Shown: in pieces, positions 11,380 to 23,897 of the stretch
Layout of the letters: every line of letters starts with the position of its first letter
How positions within the stretch are numbered: the stretch's first letter is position 1
Origin: Euglena gracilis
Lineage: Eukaryota; Euglenida; Euglenophyceae; Euglenales
Direction: 5' to 3'
Assembly: GCA_039621445.1 (NCBI GenBank)
Contig: CP154956.1
Coordinates: 94,864,406-94,928,405, forward strand
Length of the DNA: 64,000 bases
Program-made: the position numbers and the translations under genes
Notes under the pieces: generated by a model
Databases searched by the model: none
The model's input: the letters and a program-made list of their open reading frames with translations, nothing else
Told to the model about the DNA's origin: nothing

Positions 11380-11660
11380 CCCCCCCCTGATAGAAGCGCG
11401 GGGCCGCTACAAGCACAGGGTCCAAATAAAAGCGCACCCCCAGCCGCCGAAGGAGGTGGTCCGCTACAAGCGCCCCCCCTTTTTGATGGGATTTCTAAAG
11501 GAAATCAACAATAATGCAGGTAGGGTCGAAATAGAAGCGCACCCCCCGCCGCCCGAGGCGCCGGTCCGCTATAAACGCACCCGTGCTTCTATAAGGAGGG
11601 GGTTAGAGCATTTGAGTATGGGAACGGTGCGGTTCACACGAGAGGGGTGTCATGGACAAG
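11380..11660. repeat. AAATAAAAGCGCACCCC repeat
   Basis: Two units with 'GGTCCAAATAAAAGCGCACC' or 'GGTCGAAATAGAAGCGCACC' followed by 'GGTCCGCTA(C/T)AA(G/A)CGC'. A third, decayed unit pair is at 58.28-58.44 kb. Confidence 0.6.
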
Positions 11661-11763
11661 AGTTTCAAGAACAAAGGGCGGGGGAGGCTAAATTACAAGC
11701 AGAAAACAGCAGTCCGTAACAAAAAATAAAGATCTACTGCACATCTAACGAACCATCTGTGAG

Positions 11764-12440
11764 AAGAAAAGCAAAAAAAATTGACCAAAACAGGTCGACA
11801 TTGGGGGAATAATCATACCTTGCACCAAATCACTGCCCATCCACCCAAAACGTCAGAATATGCTTTTCGACTTTTAATTATCGACCTTCGGCTGGCCGCT
11901 GGTCGATTTGGTTGCTTTTTGGACCAAAGGCGGTCCAAAGGGGGGAGGTCCTTGTTAAATTCCTCATCACTTAAAGACTGTGTCACGGGTCAGAGGTCCG
12001 GGGGGGGGGGGTTGGACCCACCCACCCACCCACCCCCCGCCCAGGGGGGGGGGGGGCTCAGGTGGACCCGCTTTTGGGGTTAATTTTGGGGTGCAAAATT
12101 TTTTTTCGGCGCTTTGCACCAAAAATAGAGGATAACCCCGCCTCCGGCAAGGTACCCACTCAGTTCGACCCCCCCCCCCCCGAATCACGAAACTTAAAAA
12201 TGGACTTAAGCAAAAAAAATCGTTCCCTGTTCCAGCACATTGTATGAAAAAACTCGCAGGAAAAATGGTCGAAAAAAAATGGCCATGTTTCGACAAAAAC
12301 AGGTTGACTTTGGGGGGGGTCATTCCCTTCCTTGGACCAATTGCCCATCCACCCAAAACATCAAAAAAAATGGGTGCTCTTCGACTTAATTTTTGACCCT
12401 GTTCGACACCCAGACTGGCCGCTGGCTGGTCCTTGGGCCA
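11764..12440. repeat. Two family D-type relics
   Basis: 'AACAGGTCGACATTGGGGG' with 'CCATCCACCCAAAACGTC' at 11.78-11.95 kb and again, with 'CCACCCAAAACATC', at 12.24-12.44 kb, separated by a C-rich repeat containing TTTCGGCGCTTTGCACC. Confidence 0.45.
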
Positions 12441-13164
12441 GGGCAATCCTCAACAGAAAAGAAATGAGAATCCCATTCCTTAAAGACCAGCCCGTGAGCC
12501 AACTTTCTGCCATTAAAAAAAAAACACGGCAGTCACGGGTTCAGGGGTGACCACTGGGTGGGGCACCAAATTAGGAATCACCAAGTTTGAAAAATTTATG
12601 CCTCAATATTAGCAATCAACGTGAAAAGCTTTTATCAACTTATGCATTACCGGCCAAGAATTTTTCCCAGCAAAATATGGCCGAAAAGGGTGTTAGGTCG
12701 GGTCATGGGGGGGTCATGGGGGGTCACGGGGGGAAGGGAGGTGTGCCGTTGCGTGATGGTGGTTCACGGAGGGTTGGCGGCTTGTGTTACCCCCCCCCCA
12801 AAGCAATGTCACGTCAAATGCAAATACCTCAAACAAAACCAAAAACGGTCGAATGAACAGCATTCTGAGAGAGGTCACCACATCCCCCCACCCCGTCCAA
12901 GCACGCCAACGTTCAACGAGAGTGGAGTTGACATGGTGTGTGTCATTGGCATGGTTTGTGGTCAGACGATGTGTGTTGGACGGGGAGGGGGGGGCTCATC
13001 GTCGTTGCACACGCAACAGTAAATGCCACGATAATAAACACAAAATCACGCAAATCGCTGTCAAACAGCGTAAATGTGAAACAAATATGGGATCCGTAAT
13101 ACTGGTGATGTCCGCATATTTCTGTTTTTTTTCACGTCCCAAATACATTTTTTTTTTTGCTAAT

Positions 13165-13883
13165 CAGGGAGGTCCTTAATGGGTAAATGTTTTTCCCTTC
13201 CCAACACATTCAATGAAAATCCACAAGAAAAATGGCCGAGAAGTAGCCATATTTTGGCAGAAATAGGTCGACTTCGGGGTAATAAGTGATTTCTAGCATC
13301 CTGCACCATCGCCGAACCACCCAAAAAATTAAAAAATATTTTTTTGATTAATTTTAGTTTAATTTACCTCCCCCCCCCCTTGTCTAAGCACCGGAAAAGA
13401 TGGGTAAGAACCGGGGGGGGGGTGCTTATTATGCCAAAATATGGGTAGGAACCAGGGGAGTGGTGCTTAGACAAGGGGGAAAAAATTGACTGCAAAAAAA
13501 ACCCGGCGCTTCGCGCCGAAAAGGAAAAATTCCCCTGATTTTGGAGGTCCACTGTTGAACTTACACACATTTGGATGCAGAAATCAACCATACATCACCA
13601 AATCAGGTCTCAGAAGTTGCAGAAATTTCGAAATTTCCGAGAAATTTCCCTTAAAAATGCACACAAAAAAAAACTTCCCCGTGACGATGACCTTTCAAAA
13701 AGATGGGTAAGAACCGGGGGGGGGGGGGGTGCTTAGACAAGGGTGGTGCTTAGACAAGGGGGGGGGGGTATAACACCTTCGCCGCCCAAACTGGTCGTTG
13801 GACGGCTCTTGGGCTTGAGGGCAGTCTTAAAGGGACGGTCCATTACAAAATCCAAAGACTCCCATCCGTTAAAGACCGCCCTG
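13165..13883. mobile_element. Family D MITE split by a TA-flanked element
   Basis: Left end CAGGGAGGTCCTTAATGGG and right end AAGACCGCCCTG belong to family D. The middle is interrupted by a separate element at 13367-13768. No 8-bp duplication is evident. Confidence 0.6.
13367..13768. mobile_element. TA-flanked element with CTTGTCTAAGCACC ends (nested)
   Basis: Starts CCTCCCCCCCCCTTGTCTAA and ends CTTAGACAAGGGGGGGGG, with TA on both sides. Near-perfect terminal inverted repeats. Interior repeats 'GATGGGTAAGAACCGGGG' and contains GGCGCTTCGCGCC. Confidence 0.65.
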
Positions 13884-14189
13884 GTAAAGGCGTGCTGCGT
13901 GTATGTGTGCATGCATGCATGTGTGCAAGTGTGCGCGTGTACACTTGTACACGCGTGTCTTGCCAGGACGTGTGCCTGTGTGTGGAAGAGCCAGACAGCC
14001 CCAGTCATCCCCTGGAGGACCATCTCCTGATGGCCCTCGGGAATGTCCACCCAGTTGCCTTTCGCGCTGGTACCGGCACGCCGCTGCTGTGCTCCGCGGG
14101 GCCAAACCGCCTTTCGAACCTGTTGTGCACACCGTTGTGCATACCCCCCCCCAATGGAAACAGTCACAAAGTCGGCCAATACCGGGAAC

Positions 14190-14450
14190 CAGGCTTCTTT
14201 TTAAGACCCCCCAGGTGGGAGAGGGGTCCCCACCCACCCAGGCGTGGGACCCCCCTGGGGGGGGGGCAACCCTCCCAAAAATCGGTCCGTTTGAGGCCAT
14301 TTCTCAAAAAAAATTTGGCGCTTCGCCAAAACCTATACCCGGGCCTCCGGCCCAAGACCCCCCCCCCAGGGGGGGTTTCCCCAGGGGGGATCCGGTCTGG
14401 ACCTACCCATGCACGGGGCCGGTCTTCTGACTTAAAAAGAAATAATGCCA
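14190..14450. mobile_element. MITE family B-like, decayed
   Basis: Left end CAGGCTTCTTTTTAAGACC matches family B. The right end decays around CTTAAAAAGAAATAATG, with no duplication visible. Interior contains GGCGCTTCGCC. Confidence 0.45.
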
Positions 14451-14939
14451 AATTATTTGGGAGGAACCTCCCCCCAAATGTCAAACCCCACCGGTTTTAA
14501 ATTTGGGCGGATATTTCAAGACCCTGAGGGGCATTTTTATATTTTGGTATTTTGGGGTTTTTTTTTGGGCGGGAAAATCAATCTTCTGCAAACAAAAATG
14601 CATGTGTGATTTTGCCCAACTTTGCCCAAATTTCGCCCTTTTTTAGGGAAAATTCCAGTCGATGCCATTTTTTTTCTGGACAAAAAAGTGTCACAAATCA
14701 TGACCTAAAAGTGTCACAAAATGATGGAAGTGTTGTTGGGATGTCTCCCGCCTCGTGCTGCTCACGCGGCGCTTGTCAGCATTTCCCTGGGGAGTTTTTA
14801 TATTTGAGCGAACTTTCAAGACCCCCAGGGAGGTTTTATATGTTGGGGGAGGGTTTATACTTGGGGGGGGTTTACAAGAAGGGAAATCTGGAAATGCAGG
14901 GCATGCACAGCCAATCCCCTCCCGCCTGACGAACACTTA

Positions 14940-15105
14940 CCTACCCCCCCCCCCCGGGAAACTGTCACCTGACAGGTTGGCCAGTACCGGGGACCCTGAC
15001 AACTTCCTATACTGACAGGTTGGCTGGTACCGGGGACCCTGACAGTTTCCCGGGCGGGACCCTGACAGGTTCTCGGGTATGACAGTTTCCCCGGGGGGGG
15101 GGTAG
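14940..15105. mobile_element. Inverted-repeat element with GACAGGTT boxes
   Basis: CCCGGGAAACTGTCACCTGA at the left mirrors GACAGTTTCCCCGGGGGG at the right, with 'CTGACAACTTCCTATACTGA' and several GGGGACCCTGACA boxes between. Related copies at 9.65-9.75 and 10.00-10.07 kb. Confidence 0.5.
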
Positions 15106-15489
15106 GTAGGTGACAAAAGCTGCGGACCAACCAAAGGGGGGTTGGTTGGGCACCGGGGGAAGTATGAGGGGATGCAACCTTAGCCGCAACGGGCAGGGCA
15201 TCACGGGAAGGCCTGGGGGGGGGGTGGTCCAACCCACCGCCCGGAGGTGGAGGGGGGGGGCGGTGGGTGGGTGGGTCGACCCCCCACCACAGCACCGGCG
15301 CAAAGAAAATTCCTTTGGTGCCGAAAGAAAATTTTTGACATAAAAATCGGCAACTCAGATACAATGAATTTTTTAAGATTTTTCAGGCGCCTTGGAAAAC
15401 ATTAAAAGCCTTGGCCAAAAATGCCTAAATTACCTTTGTGCTGGTGAATCCTGGTTGGGCCCCAGTGTATTCTGAAAAAAATCCTGTCA

Positions 15490-15764
15490 CACGACAACAA
15501 CAACAATAACAACAACAACATACATACATACATACATACACACACAGGCATGCACACGCACGCGCACACCCATGAACTCATGCTGCAAGCACGCAGACAG
15601 CAGAACACACTTAGACATTCACGCAACATGCACGCACAAACACACAAAACAGGTCTCGCAAACGCATATGCACACAGCACACAAACCCACACGCACAACA
15701 CACATACACACGCACACACAAACACCGCAATACACAACACGCACAACACCACACACACACACAG
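15490..15764. repeat. CAA, CATA and CA microsatellites
   Basis: CAA units, five CATA units, then imperfect ACAC/CACG to the CAG acceptor of the first membrane-protein exon. The CA tract itself supplies the acceptor context. Confidence 0.9.
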
Positions 15765-15911
15765 GTGCTGTGCCTGCTGGGGACCATCGCGGTGCCGTGG
15801 CCCGCGTACATGGGCGTCCCCCTCGGGGCGCTCAACGCCGTGTTCAACGTCGACGTCAATTTCCTGGCCTTCAACTGCTTCACCGGCCTTAGCGACATCG
15901 GCCGGGCGGTG
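15765..15911 (+). CDS. Membrane-protein gene exon: WP / F.CF segment
   Basis: Begins directly after a CA-repeat ending in CAG and reads 'VLCLLGTIAVPWPAYMGVPL', 'GALNAVFNVDVNFLAFNCFT' and 'GLSDIGRAV'. Donor choices are GCG|GTGGTC or GTG|GTCAGG. The 'WP...L.AL...FN.D..FLAFNC' pattern fits the segment before the membrane core in TRP-like algal proteins. Third codon positions are almost all G or C. Confidence 0.6.
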
Positions 15912-18900
15912 GTCAGGGATTCATTTCAGATCGCAGGGGGGGTGATTTGGGGCGGGAAGTGTGGGGGGGGGGGGGCTCGCTGGAAGTGTGTGTGTGGTTG
16001 GGTAGGTGGGTGTGGATGGGTGTGGTGGGTGTGGGAGGGTGGGTGGGTGGGTGTGGGAGGGTGTGGGTGTGGGTGTGGGTGTGGGTGTGGGAGGGTGGGT
16101 GGGTGTGGGTGACACGCCTCCCTGGCCACGGTGTATGCGTGCGTGCCCATCGCTGTGGCCCTCCTGGCGGTGGCCGCCTTCGCCGCCCTGTGGTGTGTGG
16201 GACCCCCAAACCCCTCAAAATAATGGGAGGGGGGGAACATCCACCTGCCCCTTCCCCACCCTGCCCCTCCCCAGGATGGAGGTGGGGGGAGGGTTGACCC
16301 CACCCAGGGAGGCGGAAAATATGCACCGTGCAGTTTTGCAGTTTTTGCGGTTTTTGTGTTTTGACTTTTTCGCAGTTTTTGCAGTTTTTTGCAGTTTTTT
16401 GCAGTTGTTCTCGGAGGAAAACTGCACACAATAATTTTTTGCAGTTTTTGCGGCAAATGAACAGTTTTTTGCAGCTTTTTGTCTTTGAGTCGGACTTTTT
16501 GGCAGAGAAGTGGAATTTTGCTAAGTCTTTTCCAGCAGAATTCTGTACCCTCCAAAATTTTTTTTCTTGTACGGGCAGTTTTTGCAGTTTTTTTTTTGCA
16601 GTGCAGTTTTCGACATGCCCGTGTGCATATTTTGCACCCCTTTGTTGCACAAGGCTTCTTGTCTGTTTATGGCCGGCATTAAATTCGCTTGTGGCCCAGT
16701 TTGCTGTCTGTGCCCAGTTTGCACCCCCCCCCCTGCCCCCCACTAACCCACCACCGCTCATTGGGCTTTCGGCTTTAAGCCGAATTAAAGCCTTAAAGCC
16801 TGGCAATTGCCGAGTAGCGTGTGAGTGTATTCTAGCACCACTCCAGCTGGATACCTGACCCCTCGAAGGTCGGGTGGTTTCTGCGGTCGAGGAGTCCCCC
16901 CCCCCCAGGGTTTGATATAAGGAGGGTCCCCCCCACCCCCCCCCTCCTGGCCCGCAGGGGGGGGTCCGGACCACCCCCCCCCCACCTGCAAGGGGGGTCC
17001 GGACCGACCCTCGGGGGCAAAAATTGACCCCCCCAAAAAGGGTCAATTTTTTCCTCCGGCGCTTCGCGCCGAAAATTTTTTGCATTTTTGGCACATTTTT
17101 GCCCAAAAAGTGCCCAAAATGGCACTTTTGGTCGTTTTGGGGGGTCAAGAATTTTCGGCCCGGCGCGAAGCGCCGGGCCGAAAATTCGGCCACCCTGACC
17201 GCGCACCTGTTTAGGTGGGGGGGGGTGTCCCCCCCACCCCCCCCCCCCCTCCTGGCCCGCCGGGGGGGGGTCCGGCCCCCCCCCCCCCACCTGTCCTTAT
17301 ATCGAACCCTGCCCCCCCCCATGGAAGGTCAGTTTATGGAGTACCCACAACCCCTCCCCTCTCCCGGCGACCCCGACAAAGCAGCCCGGAACCGAACCTG
17401 TTGGAACCCATCATTTTGGTCAAATGTTTATTCGGCCCCGAACGAATTTTCCCTGGCAACATACCGTCGTGGGTCCCACGCTTTTTTTAAGCAGGTTCGC
17501 ACCTGCTTTGGCAGGTGCGAACCTGAGCACAAGGCACCCCAGCGATTGGCCCCGTGGACCCCGTGGGCGTTGTGGGGATGTCAACCCGCATCAGACCTTC
17601 CCGGACAGCCCTGCTCGGCCTGCTCCCAAAACCGCCCCCCCCCCCCCGGGGGGGGGGACGTGCCTGCTCCTCTTATGGGACTGGCAAAGGCCTTTCCCCC
17701 TCGCTTTTGTGTTGCCGATCCGCAGGGGGTGGTACGCGTGCTGCCAGCCTGACCAGCTGCGGTCGGTGCGTGGCTGGTCAGGCTCCGGCAGGACAGCCTC
17801 AGGCCAGGACATCTTTCCTGCCCCCCCCCCACCCCAGCCCCCCAGCAAAGGTCATGAGCGGGGGACACCCTCCTTACAGCGAACCCTGACCCCAGCGTTT
17901 CAATCTACCAGAAAGACAGGTTTGAGGCGTTTCCAGAAATGCACGCAGGCATGCTTTGCGTGTGCGGAAAATTGGTGTATGCCAGTATCCAAAGAGAACA
18001 TTTTTTCAACTGTTGCTTTTACTCACCTGTTCACCCGACATTGGGTGCAGCCCACATTCCACCTATCATTTATGTTTTTTTGATGAAAAATTGATTGCCC
18101 CTGCCGCTGGAAGCGGGTTGCAGGAGTGGAAGGGCAATGACGGGAAAATCTGGGCTTGGTTGATATTCTAAAACTTTCTGATCATCGAAACAATTATCAT
18201 ACAGCACCCTCGCTGGAAAAACACCTGCCGTCTTGGTCCAGGGTTCAGGTGGGGGGGTCCGAGGGAAAAATTTGATGGTTTTGGGTTCTTTCTCCGAGTG
18301 TGGATTATGCCCGATGGTCCGAACCATCTTCGATGGAGGTCTGCCCAAAAGTTTCCCAAAAAATCGTAGTTTCAACGATTTTTGGCTTTTTCGGGTCATT
18401 TTGGCATGTGCCAGGGTTTAGACCAAGCTTGACCCACCCCAGCTGGCTGCACCAAACCCTTCGGTTCACCTCCTCTGGATGGAGGGACAGACTGGCCTCC
18501 CAAGGTTCCTCCGTACAGACGATACTCAGATTTGCACTGCCTTTTTCTGTTTTGCAGTCAAAATACTGTGTTGGGCAGTGGTTTGTGGCATGGATGTGCA
18601 ACGTCACATTTTTTTGGTATTGTGCCAGAACCTGCCAGTGGTTCATAACGCTACTGCTCCTGTTGGCCTACATTGTCTATCCTGTGCAGGCTGAGCCACA
18701 CGTTTTCCAACTATCGGACACTTGAGTTGGGAATTTTGAACAAAATGAAGATCATGCCAAGTTTTGTTGTCCTTTGCGGACACCTTCCCGAACAACCTTC
18801 CCAGACACTATTATTATTGATTATTGATCCCTAATGAACAGGAAATTTAGACCCCCATAGGCATTTTCGTTAAGGCCTCGTGGACACTTCTGCGTGAGAC

Positions 18901-21900
18901 TGGTGACCCTTTTCTGGGTGGATGGAAAAGGCTGCAAGGAGCAGACCAGACCTCTACAAACCCTGTATTTTGCGATTGGGTTGTGAGGTGCAGATAAATA
19001 AACTTTTAGGGTAAATTGGTATTAACACGGCTAATTGGTGGGCTGGACCCCCTTTTTTGGCAAATGAGGGGAGGGGGAAATGCCACCCGGGCCACATCTT
19101 TAAGAATAGCAAACCCCAGAAAACAGGGCTTTTCTTTTGTCGGGTTTCACAAAACAGAAAGGTCTGAAATGATTTCCCAACGTTCAGGAAAAAAAACTGG
19201 AAAAAAGCGGTGTGGTTCATCACCAGGTGACCTGGCACATAAAATGGATAATACCATCTGGTTTTGACGGATCACAGATCGTTCTGGTTGGTGAACGTGC
19301 AACATCGTTCACTCAAGGCCTTTTTCTTGAAAAGCAACAACTTCTTCCGGAAAAGTATTTCTCATCAATTTTTTGGGTGGACAAGCTTGGTATGGTACAT
19401 GGGATGGGGGATGTCCAGGCCCCCCCCCCTGTCTGGTTCCACAGTTGGCGTTTTTTGTTGTTTTTTTTGAAAAAAAATTCAAAAAGCCCCCCAAAAAACT
19501 GATTTTTGTTTTTTTGTTTTTTTTGTTTTTTAATGACTTTTTTGAAGGTGACTACAGAGCCCCGATTGTTTTTGAAAAGCAGTGCATCCCATCACATTCG
19601 CTGTTCTGCCTCTGCTGGCCTGGCCTCTGGCATGATGCACAGTGAGCACAAAGCATTTTTTTTTCTAGTTCATTGAGAACAAAAAATGTGGCTTTAGGAA
19701 GACTTTCAGACGAGGTTGCTTGTCTCCTGGAGTTGCTGTTAGAGAAAAATTTTGAAAGCTAATGTAAAGTGTGGCCATCTGTGTGAATGTATGAAATTCC
19801 AATGCAAGACACCGAGGAACAGCTTTGGAGCAGTCGTTGGATAATACCTTCGCCTCCCACATTGTGAATCTGTGAGAGCTAGCTTTGCCCCACCTTTTGG
19901 GTGGGAAGATGCGAAGTCATCTTGTACGATCAATATGTAGACTCTTGAAGACATTCCCACCAATTCCATTTAAATCTTAGCATCTGCTGTGAAAAAAAAT
20001 CAGGGCGGTCCATGAGGGACGGGAAGTTTTTTTTTTTAAGGACCGCCCTTTGAGGACCGCCCTTGGGCTTCAGGGACGGCCAACGGCCGATCCGGGAATT
20101 GAACGGGGGCCAAAAATCAAAAAGTCGAAGAACGCATTTTTTGATGTTTTGGGTTAATGGGCGATGGTCCAAGGATGCCAGAAATCACTTTTTTCCCCGA
20201 AGTGGACCCGTTTTTCGCCAAAATATGGCCATTTTTTCGTCCGTTGTTGCGATGAATTTTTCATTGACTGTCCTGGGACGGGAAGTTTTATTTTTTTTTG
20301 TTAAGGACCGCCCTGGTGAAATTTTAAGTTCCTTGGTTCAGATTGTTTCAGACAGGTTTCCCTGCAAAATTGTCCATCAGGGCCTATAATTTCACAGTCA
20401 GAGGGTCAATTATTCATGTCCCCGGGCCCTATAGAAAATTCCTCCATTCTCCCATTTCCTGCCCGGCGGGGGCCAACGAAAATGTCCGGCCGGTTCCAAC
20501 AATTGTGTCTGTCAGCTGTACTAGGGTACCTATGGCGTTCTGCTGTCCAACGGTCCCCCTCCTCAAGCTCTCATTATTTTCTACCAAATCAACGGAAAAG
20601 AAATTCTGTTTCATCACCACACTGAAGGAAATTTTCTGCACAATTTGACCACCCTCCCCCCCCCAAAAAAACAAACAGTTTGCCCAGTTATTTCATTTTT
20701 GTACACTGTCATCATCAAGCGTTCGTTTAGGCTCTGCACCGTTCGCACACACTTTTTTTTTCGGGGTGGATTCAATTATGTGGAGAAAAATTCAATGGTC
20801 GGCTGCTCGAAAGGGTGGCTGATTTTACCTTTTTTTTTTGCAGATGTCGCCTTTTTTTTTGCGCAGCCCATCAAATCTATGGTTTCCAACGTTGTGGTCA
20901 TTTCAAAGCTAAAATGGGATAAAAAAAATTCAGCCTAATTGGCATCAACGCCTCCAGTCAAGGGTTTTCCGTTTCTTTTGGTGAACTTTGTTTGAAGACC
21001 AATCGTTAAGGTTAGGACTATTGGACAGCACAGCCCAGGCATATGGGACAAGATCCGGGGGGGGGGGGCAAGATCGGGGAGGCCAGGATTTTGCTTTTCG
21101 CTTTGGGACAAGTTCGGGAGTGGGGTCAAGGTCGGTGGGGACCAAGTATAATAACCCGCTATCTACAGGCGGCAAGCACCCATCACCCAAACGCAACCAG
21201 CGAACTCATTCATTCATATTTTTTACCAGTGGCTGGGTCAGTCTGTCGTTGTCTCGCTGCGCCATTTCATTGCACTGCTGCCGTGCCCAGACCAGGCTTC
21301 GATGAAGAGATTTGCCCCCGGAGCTAAACATGCAACCACGTCCCAAGTCTCCAGCGCTAGATGTTTTTTGCATACTTTTTGTTTTTTACCGTCATTTATT
21401 TCGTTCCAATTTCATTTTCTTAGGCGGCCAATCTCACATTCGAGCTTGTTCATGTTGGTGTGTGTAATTGCGCAGCTTTTCAACTCTTTGGCTTCTCGAG
21501 ATTCGGCACTATGTTTTTAAACTTCTGGTCACACTCTTGTCAATGTGTGGATCACCACCATCCTTCGGGGGCCGAAACCCAGGCGAAAGGACAAAATTTG
21601 GGGTTTTTGGTCCTCCGAGACATGACACCAAGTTTTGATCTAGTTTTGTCCCCACCGCCGGGTTTGAGCCCCTCTGTGAAAGCTTCAAAAAAGATTAACT
21701 AATATTGGTTCACTTGCACAATGCATTTTTTTCAAGGGTTAATTTTATTTTGATTTTGATTTTATTGCCATTTATTTTTGATGTTTCAGGGGTAATACAT
21801 GGTTTTCACTGACTTGATTGTGAAATGCCGGTGGAGTCGGCCCAGATGGCCTGTCCCTTTCCCATGCTATTGTCGAAATTTGAACGTGTCGAACTCTACC

Positions 21901-23858
21901 AAACACCAAAATTTGATTTCTTTGGTGTTGTTCCCAAGTCCAGATTTCGTTCTAGTTCTCAGTGTAATTCTTTTTTTTCCAGGCACCACTGCTATCTCTC
22001 AACTCCCCCACCCCCAAATCATGATGCCTGCAGCCGAGGAGGAGGGAAGCATCGCCCACTGCTTCACCGCCACCCGCCTCGGCATGTTCATCGTGAGCGT
22101 GGTCTACATCGCGGCCTGGGGTCCAGAGGGCCGCTGGCCTCAATTACAGGACCACCACAAGTTCAATTCAGTTTCTCTTTGAGTTCTGCCAGTCCCCAGG
22201 TTTGCGATTTGCCGAACATATGTTTGTTTTAAGCTGGGAGTTCCGGGAAAGTGGGTCCAACCCCCCAGGGGTGGGGGGGTGGGGTCGGCCCAAGTGGGTA
22301 CCCTCGGAGAGGTCCTTCATTTTCGGCGCAAAGCGTCCATTTTGGACTTCAAGTTTGACCCCGGAAGGTTTTTTTTTTCAGTCTATCAGGAATTTTTATG
22401 GATTTTTCATCCCGGATAAAAAATGAAAATTGAAAATAAAAAAATGAATAAATAGAAATAAAAAAAATAAATAAAATTCATAAAACAAAAAAATACATTT
22501 GCGATCCGTGTGTCTCCCAGCCGTGGGTGGGGTGGAGGTTCGACCCCGGTCCAAAACCCGCATCACATCCGTGATTGTTTTTTTTCGCGGTTTTTTGCGC
22601 TCGCGCAATTATTTGAGGGGGGGGTCTCCCATGGGGAGTGCCCGCCCAAATAATTGCGCGAGTGCAACAAGGTCCTCCGGCCGCGCGGCGGCCCCCTGCG
22701 GGAGAGTGGTGTTGCCTGGCTGGGCGCTGCGGGCCCTGCACCGCCGCCTGCTGGCGGACGACCTCCAGACCTCGGAGGCGGTGGATCGCCTTGCGCAGGG
22801 GCCCCCGTGGCCATCGAGGGCTGGCGCATATGAGCGGGGGCGGTGTCATTGCCTCGATATGAATCGGGGGTAAACCCGCGAAATACTGTTGTTTAGGTGC
22901 CAAGGATGAGAGGTCTTATTCAGGAAAACAATTTCATACAAAAAAAGCGTGGTGAGATTTCCTTTTTATTTTTGTTTTATTTCCTTTTTGGTGTCCACTT
23001 TTCAGGCGTGGGTCAAGCTCCGCCACGTGGCGCAGGCAGGAGGTTCAACGCCGTCGACATATCAGCACGCAGGAAAAGAAGGTAGGGTTCCTTCAAGCCG
23101 GCTCCTGTTCCTGGCTGGCTCTTTGCTGGGTACCAGCCCTCGTCGTGGTACTGGGAATTCGTCGTCCACATCAGGTATGTCTCCCTCCCGTTTCGGATGC
23201 CGAAGTAGTTAAGCGTTGCATTTGGCCTCTTTATGGAACCTTTTTCTTTGAAGAGATCTGGGCTGTAAAATGCTCGCAACAGGCCAGCGCTTTCAAAAAG
23301 TCAAGCAGCGTTTGTCACCTGGTACAAGGGGTTTGTTTGCCTAGGGAGCTCCTTGAACACCCTCACACAGCCCCATCTTCCTTCGAACAAAAGGGTCTGT
23401 GGCCATAATGAGAACATATCATATTGCACTTGTGAGCCAATTTTTTCACATTGGATTTCGCGGGACACTGGGGGAGGGGCAGGGTTTTTCATAAAAACGT
23501 GGCATGTAAAATCACGTAAAATCACGTATGATCACGGAAATCCATTTTTTCAAAAATCACGTAAATCACGTAAAATCACGTAAAAATCACGTATATAAAA
23601 AATTTTATTAGAAAATTTTTTTCTAAAAGCACGTGAATCTTGCATGTGCTCTTTTCCACCCACCTCAGGTTTGTTGGATTTCCGGAGCTCAGCAACATCA
23701 GTGTTTGAACCGCGATTCCATTTTCGCTGCTCTTTTTGTGTACTTGAGTTATTCCTTGGCTCAGCATCACCACTATCAGACCCAGACATTTAAACTGAAA
23801 AGGAGAAAAAAGAAGACAACCCACCAAATAAAGAAAGAAGGATTTTTCAGGAAGGAGG

Positions 23859-23897
<39 letters not shown>

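Larger units (their letters stand above)
10793..15764. other. Divergent interval between the cyclase and membrane-protein genes
   Basis: About 5 kb between two genes that point away from each other. I see no convincing exon. It holds AT-rich DNA (10.86-10.95 kb), a MITE (11003-11203), two repeats with 'AAATAAAAGCGCACCCC' cores (11.38-11.66 kb), several decayed hAT-like copies (11.77-12.45 and 13.16-13.88 kb), a CCTGACAGGTT inverted-repeat element (14.95-15.1 kb), and CAA/CATA/CA microsatellites from 15.49 kb. Promoters or 5' exons of both genes probably lie here but cannot be pointed to. Confidence 0.5.

Noticed and set aside
15913-17322. 469-codon open frame on the minus strand
   Set aside because: It runs through a TG/GGGTGT microsatellite, a CAG/TTTTTGCAG-rich stretch and an entire MITE. 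Composition is low-complexity Thr/His/Pro and it overlaps exons on the other strand.
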